64,000 nucleotides of DNA from Dioscorea cayenensis subsp. rotundata (Eukaryota > Streptophyta > Magnoliopsida > Dioscoreales > Dioscoreaceae): positions 744,001 to 808,000 of the forward strand of contig NC_052494.1 in assembly GCF_009730915.1 (NCBI RefSeq), given 5' to 3'. A model generated the notes under the pieces. That model saw only the letters and a list, made by a program, of their open reading frames with translations. It was not told the origin of the DNA and made no database searches. The position numbers and the translations under genes were made by a program. Shown here one piece after another: positions 48,981-60,439 of the stretch; the first letter of the stretch is position 1, and every line of letters starts with the position of its first letter.

Positions 48981-50638
48981 TTTACATCCTTAAATAGAAG
49001 ATCGTCCAATGCATACAACCTCACCATCTATGAAGAGTAAACATGTCATCATCTATGGTTGTTTTTTCTTATATATATATTTATTTTTATTTTTGTTAAT
49101 TTTCATAATTTTTATTTAAAAATAAAAAATAAAAATACAAAAATATTTATAAATCAAACAAGGGGCAATGTGAAAATTTTTAAAAATATTTAATTGATAA
49201 TATATATGTGTGGTTTTCAATTTTTTTAAATTCATATATGCCAAAAAAACATTAGTTGGACTTTGGGAGTACTGTTTTTGTAATTATGTGGAGAAAAGGG
49301 GGCTTTCTTGAATAGCCGCAAGGACCGAAATTCTCTTTCCTTATGTGGGCCCCAGTCGCACGAATCGTGGGACTTTTCAATTTTGCCCTTCTCCCAATTC
49401 TACCCTTGCTCCTTTTAATGCTTTGACCCTTTTGCCCCTTCTTACTTCCTAAATTTACTCTTTTGTAATTTATTTTGTTGTATATTTGTATGTGCAGATA
49501 TAAAATTTTAAACTTATGTTTCATTATATTGAAAAAAAATAAATTATTTAATATTATAAAATAAATTTTATCAACAAAGAAGTTATTTCATTGAAAATTC
49601 ATTAATCGGTTAAATAACCAATATATATATATATATACAAAGACTTGTTGGTCAACGCCCATTTTGGTCAACTAATTCACATTAGTATTTAACTTAGACC
49701 TTTAAAAATTAGGTATTAATGTGAAAAACGAGTGAAATTTTTTAGAAGTTTAAGTGATAGAACCATCATGTCTTGGATTATTGGGAAATTATGTTTTTTT
49801 TATTATTCACAAATAATTCAAAAATAATTATTTAATTCACCACTGTATGATTGAAAATTATTGAATTTTCATGCTACTTCCTCATTTTTTTTTATCTTTT
49901 CATTAATATTTTATAATCTCCAACAAAATTACTTTTACCTCCTTGTTTCAATATATATAGAGAAAAAGGCATAAATATTAATTTTAGTATTATATATATA
50001 TATATGTAATTATGAGGTAATACAAGGGGACATATGCAAAAATAAAAAGGTGGTTGGTTTTCTTATATTCGGTTTATATATTTTAATTAAAGTGAAGTTT
50101 AGTGCTAGATTTGAGAATATAACAAACACCAAAAGGCACTAAAAATGAATATTCTTTATCATTATTTATTTCCCAATAAAAATAAAAAAAATTTATTTCA
50201 TGGATCCACTTGAAGAGAATTTTGATATTCTTACCTCTAAAAATTCAAAATTATAAAAAAAATTCCAATAAATAAATCAAAATAAAACTAATAAATTTGC
50301 AACATACAATTCTAATTCTCACTGTTAAATTGAGCTCATCTTTATACATGCATTCAACATTGTTCATAAAAATGTATATAAAAAATATATAATATGAAGA
50401 ACACTCTTAAAAGAGCAAAAGAATCACTAAATCATCGCCTTACGACGAATAAAGAAAACTAAAACTTGATGTATTTAATCATAAACTTCATCACCTTTAA
50501 GCTTTAACTAGTAAAAAGCTGTCGAAAAATTGGAATGATAAAACATTTCGATGAATTATGATGATTGCTACCGTGTTAGACAGAAAAAGACCGAAAAATT
50601 TCTGAAGTTGATGTCATGAATCATGCACCTGAATGTTG

Positions 50639-53600
50639 TTAGGAAGGAACTATGCTTGAACCTTTGAGAATCTCATACATTGCGATGATGTTTTCGATCG
50701 TTAGCAAGATGATGATGCCCCATTCGAGAAGATCCGATCTTCGGTTTTGAAGTACTTCTTGAAGAAAATGAATGTTGTGCTGCAAACAGAAATTTTTTCA
50801 CATTTCCGATTCGATTGGTTTGGACATAATTTTTATGTGATTCATGTTTCTTAACCTCAGGAAAAAAAATGCAAAAGAGAATTACCTCCACAAATTTGAG
50901 TTTAAAATCAAGGCTTCCGAATCTCTGAGTGAGTTCGTATTCTTCTCGGAGATACTCTAGAATTTGCGCGTAATTAGCATTCTTCCAAGCAATCTCTGAT
51001 CTGTTTCCAATAGAAAATGAAATCAGGAAGGAAAAAAAACAGTAAAATAATGACCGGAAAGATGATCAGTAAGTCAGTTTTACAAATCGAAGAAGTTACT
51101 GGTCAAATGGGTTCTTTCTATCTATTATTACTTTAACCGCGTTGAAAAGAATTTGATATACCTATCAAAAAGGCCAAGTTTAATGATCACATCGGCAAGA
51201 TTAGAGTTTGCTTTCCCCACAAGTTGAAATAGTTTTTTTCTTTGCATTGTGAAAGTTCCCGACTTTTCCATCCCTCGATTTATCCCTGTGAATTCTTCTA
51301 CCATGTCATCGACCTATGAAAACAAAAAGGGAACTGTAACATGATCATTACATGCATTTCGGTTTAAACTCTAATTATGTTTCTTACGAAGCATGGGATA
51401 AAATACCTGCCCAATGAAATGATCAAGAGCAATACTTTGCCCAAGCACACTTGCAATTATCCGCACGCCGTCTATATCCAAACTTTTAAGTACTATGTAG
51501 TCAAGACCGCCTTGCATCCATGTCATCAAGAACGGCTTTTCAACAACACCATAATCTGCACATGCGATGAAATGTGTTCACTTAAATGAAATAAAATAAA
51601 ATAACTTTGAAATAGAGGTGATCATGCATTTAATTATGCTTCAATGGGAATAATCAGCAGCTCATAATGATTTTGAGACAATCCTACAAAGAACAGCATC
51701 CTCATACTATGACGTAACAAGTTCTAATGTTCCTTCGCGAGATTTACAGCATAACAAAACCGTATTTCTTTGAGTTAATTACAGCATAACAAAACTGTAA
51801 ACTTAACATAGAGTTTGATGTGTTTGTTGGCATCAAATGAGAGAAAAAGAAACACTTGGACAATAAACTTCACCCGAGAAATACTGGAATGGCATTTTGA
51901 CTACAATATAAGTCACCGAAACATTAACTTTTAATGAATGCAAGGATATAGAGAACCATGTGAATATATGTCGCAAAATTTACCATCCTTTTCTCATTTC
52001 AGGGAGCAAACCAGAAGCATGCTTCCTCACGATATCTAGATATTCTTCAGCTTCATGATCTGCTATGTTGAATAACACTGCTGAGCCATATTGGAAAACA
52101 ATCACATATCGGCAATGATTGTCTTCTTCCTTGACTCCTATTTCCTAAAAAGCAAATATACACGAGAGAACTTACCAAAGTGCAAATAAATCATATTTAG
52201 TTATGCTATCATAAGTCAGGATAGATAATATTTGCAACACTATAAAAGTGCCATAGGTCATCGAGAGCAATACCGACAAGCACCTTATTCCCTTCCAATA
52301 TCCATTTGCATCATTAGAATAAAGTATTTATCCAAAGGAAAAAAAAGAAGAAGAAAACAAGATGACCTTGTGAAATTTCTTTGTACCAAACTACAGGATC
52401 AGAAACCTTTGGCATGCAAACGAGGATGCTTATGGTTTTGTGACGTAGTAGGTTCAAATGTTCCAAAGTGTGAAGCACATCAAATTTTGAGAACATAGTG
52501 TGGTTACTTTATTAAGATTGATAAATATATAGGAGTCGGTATTCTGTCAACAGTTAATGTTCTGGAAAATATAATATGAATAAAACAAATAGCGTGAGAT
52601 GGTAAGCAATGACAAAAGCATTATGCCAAAGGAAGTCTAATACAATCAGAACACATCATACCACAATCTCTGGAGGAAAATCTGCGTAACGGAGGGCAAC
52701 ATAGTTTGACGAGCGAGAATTTGGAGGAATGACATTGCTTATATTCTCTGTCTGCACACCCTTCAAATCAATGCTGCCAAAACAATAATTTGTGCAACTC
52801 TTAAATCACACAAGCAAATAAATTTTCTTATATAAAATCGAAGTGCCAGTATTGAACTCAATAGAAACAATTTAAGAAAACCAAACCCCATGATCCAAAG
52901 AAACCAAAATATCTACTACTTTGGTTAAAATTAAACTGCATTTCTATGATCAACACTCTCAGAAAAAGACTATCACTTTCTACAGCACTACAATCACGGA
53001 ACTCTTAAATCACACAAGCAAATAAAATTTCTTATATAAAATCGAAGCTCCAGGATAGAAACAATTTAAGAAAACCAAACCCCATGATCCAAAGAAACCA
53101 AAATATCTACTTACTGTGGTCAAAATTAAACTGCATTTCTATGAAGTAAATAAACAATGCTGCAATCCCAAACTTAAAGATGGAAGATGAAGCAAAACGA
53201 AATAGAAACAGTAGAAAGAACTAAAAATTTCTACTCAATATGGTTTAAATCAACAATTGCTTCCATGATCAACACTCTCATTAAGAAAAAAAATCATTGC
53301 TTTTCTAATGGAAAAACTACGCTGCAAAGTTATAGTGGTTCTATAATCAAACACAAAACAATTGATAAAACACATAAAAAAGATTGCTTTATGATTGAAA
53401 ATCATATCTAAAACCAAAAGAAACAATACCTGGTGCTTAAAAAATAAGCTTTGACTGGAATATATCTAACAACCTCCTCCTCATCTTGTGGCATCAAAGC
53501 ATGACTGTGAACATGCTCTTGATGCCCGCCAAAGAAACCATGGTCAAAAACCTCAGGAGCAGCAGCAGAAGTATTAGATAAAAACCTCAGAAAAGATGGA

Positions 53601-53740
53601 TAAAAACTCCTCCTTGGAGCATCCAAAGATCCATGGAGAGAAGGAAGAAGGTGCTTGGCCGGTGAAGAAGAGATCAAAGAAGACCTTGTTTTGGGAATCA
53701 TTAGGTTCCTGAGATGAAGCCAAGCTCTCTGCGTCCCCAT
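50639..53740 (-). CDS. RRG: RETARDED ROOT GROWTH-like DUF155 mitochondrial protein (about 379 aa), +1 frameshift at the end of exon 3
   Basis: Exons on the minus strand: 53740-53430, 52773-52662, 52144-51984, 51555-51407, 51313-51162, 51000-50886, 50779-50639. It belongs to the DUF155/RMND1 family; RRG is a mitochondrial protein needed for root meristem cell division. The first ~50 residues are basic with no acids until Asp, a good presequence. The domain starts YIPVKAYFLSTSIDLKGVQ and includes PNSRSSNYVALRYADF, SVLGQSIALDHFI and AWKNANYAQILEYLREEYEL. A C-terminal hydrophobic helix (WGIIILLTIENIIAMYEIL) is typical. Exon 3 is 161 nt where 160 fits: the C pair at 51987-51988 (plus strand) carries one extra base, so the junction that should read MRKDDYGVVEKP is broken. 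The other six exons are in phase. Confidence 0.86.
52797..53150. repeat. Tandem duplication in intron 1 of the RRG-like gene
   Basis: About 150-170 bases starting 'actcttaaatcacacaagc' occur at 52797 and again, slightly diverged and with a small deletion, at 53001. Shared phrases are 'accaaaccccatgatccaaa' and 'ttaaactgcatttctatga'. Confidence 0.85.
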
Positions 53741-54379
53741 GAGACGAAAACCGGCAAAGAATTCACAGCAGCCTCCCCCAATCCACGGCCGCCATGCCCA
53801 GACCCTCCAAAGCTCTCTCCTTTCTCGATTGCTTGCAAAGGCCCCTCCAAATTGGGACCAGAAATTGGACTCGGGATGCGGGGCCCACTTTGCGCTGGGT
53901 TTAGTTTAAGCGTCTGTTTTTAGGGTGAGTGTTGAGAAAACGGATTCGGGTTTGGAACTTTTAGACCCGCTAAGGAGTTATTAGTCATCTTCTATTCTTC
54001 AACTCAGACAGTCAGAAAGACGTGATATTTATTTAATTTTCTATTTAGGAATTATGTTTATTTAATTTCAATTTTCATTTTTTTTTTTAAATGCTGGTGT
54101 GTATTTTTGGGGTGTCTCATCTATTTTTGTCACCTTATTTTTAATCTAATTACTAGTTATTGCATGATTAAACTCTCAATTTTTTATAGTTTTTATTGGT
54201 TCTAAATTTTTATCCCACAATCCGAAAAAAAGTCATGAAATATTATTTATTTATTTTATTACTATTGTTATATATAAACGATTTTAAAAAAACATTGATA
54301 ATACTATTTTTTTATACAATAAAACACTTCCAAAAATTAACTGGTTGATTTTTATCAGACACATAAAAAATACAATTTA

Positions 54380-54445
<66 letters not shown>

Positions 54446-54738
54446 GAGTGATAAATTTCATTTTGGATGACTATAAGCCTTCATATATTTATTATACATC
54501 TCAATTCGCCATCACAAATTGATAATATTAAAGTGATATAATTTATAATAATATTTAACAACATCCTCATTTAATAAAGATTTTTTTTAATTGAATAACT
54601 TTTTATTCTTGCTAATATTTCAGTCTAGTTCAATATTTATTAACAATAAATGCTCATAATATTACCAGAAGTTTTTGTTTGGGGGTGAGGACCGTGAGAC
54701 ATATCTCATTCTATGAGAAATAGGTTTCACTTCTGTCT

Positions 54739-55280
54739 ATTACATCTTTCATCCATTACTTTCCAATACATATTTAGATGTTTGACACATGTCATTTATG
54801 TTTTTAATGACCAAAATTTAAACTTGATTAATATCATTTTTTTTTGTGCTAAAATCCAATCTAAATATTAAACCAACATTTTTAAATAGCCTTTTATAAT
54901 TTTATCTTTTCTTTATTTTTTTTTTAAAAATAAACTGTATTATTTTCTACGCCAATGGACAAATTTACATTTAAAAAACTAAACTCTTTTTTATTTCTTA
55001 TCAACAATTGCAACAAACTTTAACTTTTCTTTATCAAAATTTTTATTAAAAGGAGAAAAAAATTTAAAACATATTACAAAATTTATGCTCTAATTAAAAA
55101 ATTAAATTTTTTTTTTTTTTACATATATTGATCTCTACATTGAGTAAATATTACATCATGATTAAATAAATGTGTGAAAAAAATATTAATCAAGTTTAAA
55201 TCATGGTCATTGAAAACATAAATGACACGTGTCAAACATCTAAATATGTATTGAAAAATAATGGATGGGAAGTGTAATGG
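54739..55280. mobile_element. Inverted-repeat (fold-back) element
   Basis: The left arm 54739-54839 ('atccattactttccaataca', then 'tatttagatgtttgacac') is the reverse complement of the right arm 55182-55280 with a few mismatches. Arms of about 100 bases flank an AT-rich loop of about 340 bases. No transposase ORF. The termini are not precisely defined. Confidence 0.75.
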
Positions 55281-55715
55281 ACTGGAGCCGAACCCATTAC
55301 AAATAAAATTACAATATATGACAACCAACCATTAACATATAATTATATTTTATCTCATAAATTATGAAATATTTTAAAATTACAAGAAACATATAATAAA
55401 TTTGTTAATTTAATGATCGCTATCATTTTCTAAATAATAAGTTCAATAATAAAATATATTATCAACACATGAATAATTTAGTACCTATAATTATGCATGA
55501 AACTCAAGAAATTTATTTAATTATGATATAATAGCTAAATTTGCCTTGGTATGGTAGGCTAGTTTTCATTTATATGTCAATAAAACATATGAATTTCTAT
55601 ATCTTGATATGATTACAATTTTCCACATAAGCAAATTAATCTCTTTGATTTTTTTTTTTATTGCATATTTTTAATAGTAAATTCAAACATCCTTAACATG
55701 AAAATTCTATTGTTG

Positions 55716-57050
55716 AATGCCCCCTTTCCCTCCGCCCTCCCCCTTCCTCCCTCTTTTTTATTTTTATTTTTATTTTTTATTTTTTATTTTTTAAGTATAT
55801 ATATATATTAATTTTAATTTTTTTGTCTTTATATATTTTTATATTTTTATATTTTCATTATTTTCTATTTTTTATTTTTCATTTGAATAATTAGATTGAT
55901 TTATTAATTTTTTCCTCATTTATTAGATGCTTTCGTTGAGTTTTTTTTTAAAAAAAAACATTTTGAGAAAATTTGTAAAAATATGTATGATTGATTAATG
56001 TGCATTGATTTAGGGATTTGAGAAATATTAAACCTTTGATTTAGTAATAAATAATTTTATTTTAAATTATGGTTAATAATATAGAAGTTTAAGTGAAAGT
56101 TATTATTTTTAAAAAATATTTAAATATCGGTTTATTTTGTATTTACTAAGATCTTAAATGTAAATAGTTTAAAAATTTATTTAAATGAATTCAGATAAAT
56201 TATTAAAATACATATATCTTGCAAATGAGAATTTTTTTAATTTAAAATATTATCTATATTTTTACAATTATAAATCAAAACAATATCAACTCAAGGAATG
56301 AAGGAATTAGTTTAGGTCATTTGTTTTTTCTAGAATCCTCATATTTAGAATTTTTTTAATAATAATTTAAAAAAATCAAATTTTGAAAGACTACCAATAA
56401 TTATCATAATACAAAAATATTTTAATTTAATATTTAATCAATGCAATTTAATCTTAGTTATTTTTAGATTTTAAAATAATACATTCAGATATTAAATATT
56501 TTATTTTAATGCTTAATCAGTAATATCTTTTTTATCTAACTTTTCAAAATTATATTGTGATCCTATGTACTGGCTTTTCATACATTTATTTCTCCAAAAT
56601 TAATATAATATTTATTTATTTTAATTATAAATAAGAGCTTTTATAGTTTTTTATATTTTTACAATTTTCTTGTTAGATTTTTATTTTGTTGAGTTTTATT
56701 CACAAATTTTAAATATATCTTTTTATCATAAGTTTAGTAGTATGTGAAAAGATAAATAAACATCTCAAATAAGTATTTATTAAAAAATCAAAATAAGTTT
56801 AGTTTTTATTAAATAAATTTAGTTTTTATTAAATAAATTTTAGGGTTTATTCTAAATTATGATAAAAAATATATATATTTTGATACACTAATTAATTTTA
56901 ATTATATCTCTTAAATTTTACTTGTAATAAAAAAATTAAATGTATTTTATAATTTTAAAATTTAATTTAAAAGTTTTGTTAATTAATTATTTTAAAACTT
57001 GTAGTCCCCCCTTCCTTCCCTTCTATATAATTTGTGACTTCGCCCCTGAT
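55716..57050. mobile_element. Possible degenerate transposon segment
   Basis: Bounded by two C-rich pyrimidine blocks (55716-55755 and 57004-57027); the second is followed by 'gacttcgcccctga', a phrase that recurs at ends of plant elements ('caggggcgaagtc' on the other strand). No coding capacity remains. Weak, pattern-based call. Confidence 0.25.
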
Positions 57051-59039
57051 TGTTCTATTATAGTATAAGAGCATATGCTTATTAATACATAAATTTTCAA
57101 TTATATCGAGAAACTATAATTAAGAACAACATTTATAAAACAATTATATCCAAAAAGAATATAATTAAATATTTTAAAAATAAACAAAACATCTCAAAAT
57201 ATTAGGTGACATCATAATTTTTTTTTTTATAACAAGGATAAGCATCTCCACTTAAGGATTTGCTAAAGGAAAAGTAAATACAAAAGTACATGCACCAATT
57301 TCAGTGGTTTATCTACTCTTTAGGGTCTTATTAACTCAACCAAATGTCACGTGCACACTCAAAAAAAATTCAAAAAAATTATATTAAGTTAATAAGTCCC
57401 TCCTAGGCTCCTACCATGCAACTTTTAATGAAAGAGATACAATTTTTTTCACAAGTGACTTACTGAGACCATTAAACGGTTTTGTGCCCAAAAACAGTGG
57501 ATGAACAATGCTGTTATAATCTGACCAACCATTGCGTTAGGCGGCAGTTGTCTGTGATATTATACTCTTTGGCGGGTTTTCAAGCAATCAAACTCTGATA
57601 TTAATTATTCTTCAATTATTTTAGAAACAACTTGCTAACACAATTTTGTCCTTCTATATGTTCTAATTCACATGATTGCATGGCCTAAAAACTCAAGAGA
57701 GTTTTGGAGGACCCCAAAGAGTTACATATATGTAGATATACATATTTATATTGATTTATAATGTAAAGGAAGAGAATTCAATGAAGAAACATCCAGATGA
57801 GTTGTAGTCTCCAAATGGCATTTGGTCTCTCATTTCATGATCAGAAATACATGCATCAATATGGACCAGTGTTTTTTCCATAGATTAGAACTCTTCTTTT
57901 TATTTCATTCTAATTATTATTATTACTATTTGTTTTGTGTGGACATGAATGAGATATTGGTTTGGGAATAAGACAATGAGCACATCACATGATATGTCCT
58001 TTTTTTCTTTTTTCTTGTTTTTTTGTAATATCATGTTGAACATTTAGATTTTGAGTGTGTTTTGTTTCATGGCAAGTTGAAGATATGGATGCTACATTAC
58101 ATTTAGACTTAAATTTGTTGGGTGAAATTTAGTTATCAATTGATTTATAGTAAACCGAATAATTGAAAGTGGTCCAGATATAAAACAAATTTGGAGATAA
58201 GTTTCCACTTTATCAACTCTCTCATAACTTGCAATAAATAAATAAATAAATAAATAAAAATTCGTAATTGTTTTACAAATGATTGTTGTTAGCTTTCTAA
58301 ATTTGAATATAAGGAGAATATAACATAAAATTATTGATTAGTTTTATTAATTTTTTTAAATAATTATAAAAATATTTGACAAACAAATTAATGAATATAA
58401 ACAACTCAATAACTTTTGAGTATGGAGGAGAATGAATTACCAACTATCCCTATTTTAGGGGTGGTCACTCACAGTCAGTTATTCTGATTTATATTGTTAG
58501 TGATTTATTTCTCTTTCTATATATTCCTAATTTTTATGGAGTGACTTTCTAACTTTGATCAATGTGATCAAATAATAGAAGGATTTGTTTCCATGATTGA
58601 CAAGCATAATGCAACCAAAACAAGGTGACAACAAATAATACTAATCATTCAAGAGAGAAAAAAAGGTCTCATATTCATTCTACAAATAATGAAGTTCATA
58701 TTCATTCATCATTGAATTCAATTAGCTATTTATTATTACAAAGTAAATAACTAAAATAAATATAATAATTGGAAAATTGGGAATTTTATTGATTCCATTT
58801 AATCCCTTTTCATGGAAGAATAAGTTTTCAATTTAAGATGCTGTGATTAGTAATAATTATGCATGCTAGAGACGTGTGAACTAAGGGATTTCTTTTTTTT
58901 TTTTTTTAAATAATTATATCATTTTAATTTTGCTTTTGAGACTATATTTTATTTTATTTGTTTTTTTTTTCACTTTTTAGATAAAAGTTAGGAGATATAT
59001 ATGATAGTTAGAATAATTTTTTTAAAAAAATATTGTATG

Positions 59040-59088
<49 letters not shown>

Positions 59089-60034
59089 GCCATTTTATTT
59101 TTATAAAATGATATAATGAATTTTTTTTTTTGTATTTTTTATTCTCTTTCTAGATAAGAGGTAGGAGAAAGGACGGATAAAAATAATTTTTATAAAAATA
59201 TGAAGGCATTTATTTATTTATATTTATATAAAAAATGATATAATGAATGATAAATTATGTTTGATTAGACTTTGTTCCGTATGATTGCCTCTTGTCCTTT
59301 GATTCACATTCGTACAAATAATTCTATTTCTTTTTCATGCGCTAAATGACATGGCATGACATGATATTTTTAGATAAATTATTTATTGGTATTTTGATAA
59401 ATTCCTTTTGTCTTGTAATTTTTTATTTTTCTTCAAAATTGATATTTATACCTATTTTAACAATAATATTATTTAAAAATTTCAAATTTATTATTATTAA
59501 TATATTATTATTGAAATTCTAACTACAAACCTTAACCACAAAGATTACCCTAGTCGCCTGAAATATATATATATATATATATATAAAACCAAATAATAAA
59601 TAATATAATTTTTTATTTTAATTTATAAACTACAACAATTAGTTTGCTTGATATGACCTTTGGCTAACTTTTTTGTTTTCTTATTAATAATAAATATATG
59701 TACCCTTTGTATTTTTTTGGACAAACTAAAAGTTTTCTTGTTAATAATAAATATGTATTTTTATTTTTTCTCATATAAATAAAGATTTGCACGAGTGAAG
59801 TTATTATTTCAACATATTTATGTTTTTAATCAGTATAAATTAAAGTTTACATTTTTTTAGACGAACACTTTATGTTAGGACCTTGTAGTTATTTTAATAT
59901 AATATAATTAACACCTAATAATTTGTATTAAAAAAAAACCTATTTGATGTCAAAATAACAAAATCTAATACCCAACACAATTTATAATTTATTCCCAAAA
60001 TTCTATATCATATTCCTTATTAAAAAAAATCAAA

Positions 60035-60180
60035 AAGAGGAACTGCCTAGCACTTTAAATAGTAACTCACCCTAGTTATAAATGAGAGATCTCGAGTTCG
60101 AACCCCTCTCTTCGACTTGTCCTTTCTCTTTGTCGACATCGACTTTGTCAAAAAAATAAATAAATAAATAAATAAAAAAT
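60035..60180 (+). mobile_element. Possible tRNA-derived SINE
   Basis: 'gagttcgaacccc' at about 60093 matches a Pol III B box (GGTTCGAANCC-like), preceded by a tRNA-like body and followed by a 3' (AAAT)n tail at about 60154-60175. The A box is poorly conserved. Confidence 0.4.
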
Positions 60181-60290
60181 CAAAAGTGAACTTTTTTTAA
60201 AAATTTTCAAAAAATCCTCTCTCAAATACATACATGCATCTCCTTACTCCTTCAAGCTCCACTACACAACTACACTATTCTCACCCTTTA

Positions 60291-60331
<41 letters not shown>

Positions 60332-60412
60332 TTCTATATATATCATCTCTCTCTCCATTCTAAACACCACAAACTAAACTTACATGTGAATCCTTCTGCT
60401 CTCCTTTGATCC

Positions 60413-60439
60413 ATGGAACAACATGCTCTCCATCTCTAA
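60413..60439 (+). promoter_or_regulatory. Short uORF overlapping the CNGC2 start codon
   Basis: ATG at 60413 opens an 8-codon frame ending in TAA at 60439, and it spans the proposed main ATG at 60423 in another frame. It has a good context (CCATGG). It could lower translation of the main frame or show that the real start lies elsewhere. Confidence 0.45.

Larger units (their letters stand above)
46000..50638. other. Gene-free region rich in TA tracts and local duplications
   Basis: No gene is seen. Contains a SINE-like phrase near 46105-46170, two tandem duplications (47023 and 47742, listed separately), long (TA)n tracts, and an isolated GC-rich block at 48906-48980. The stretch near 49370-49450 is a plus-strand C/T-rich motif series ('ttgccctt', 'tacccttgc'). 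The short ORFs are low complexity. Confidence 0.6.
53741..60412. other. Large gene-free region between the RRG-like gene and CNGC2
   Basis: The first ~170 bases are GC-rich and probably hold the RRG-like promoter and leader. The rest is AT-rich: (TA)n at 54384-54440 and 59046-59085, an inverted-repeat element at 54739-55280, a pyrimidine-bounded segment at about 55716-57050, a G-box (CACGTG) near 57347, and a SINE-like unit at about 60035-60180. The last ~100 bases before 60413 are probably the CNGC2 leader. No gene found. Confidence 0.55.

Noticed and set aside
55119-55328. 69-residue minus-strand ORF
   Set aside because: It lies in the right arm of the inverted-repeat element; chance ORF.
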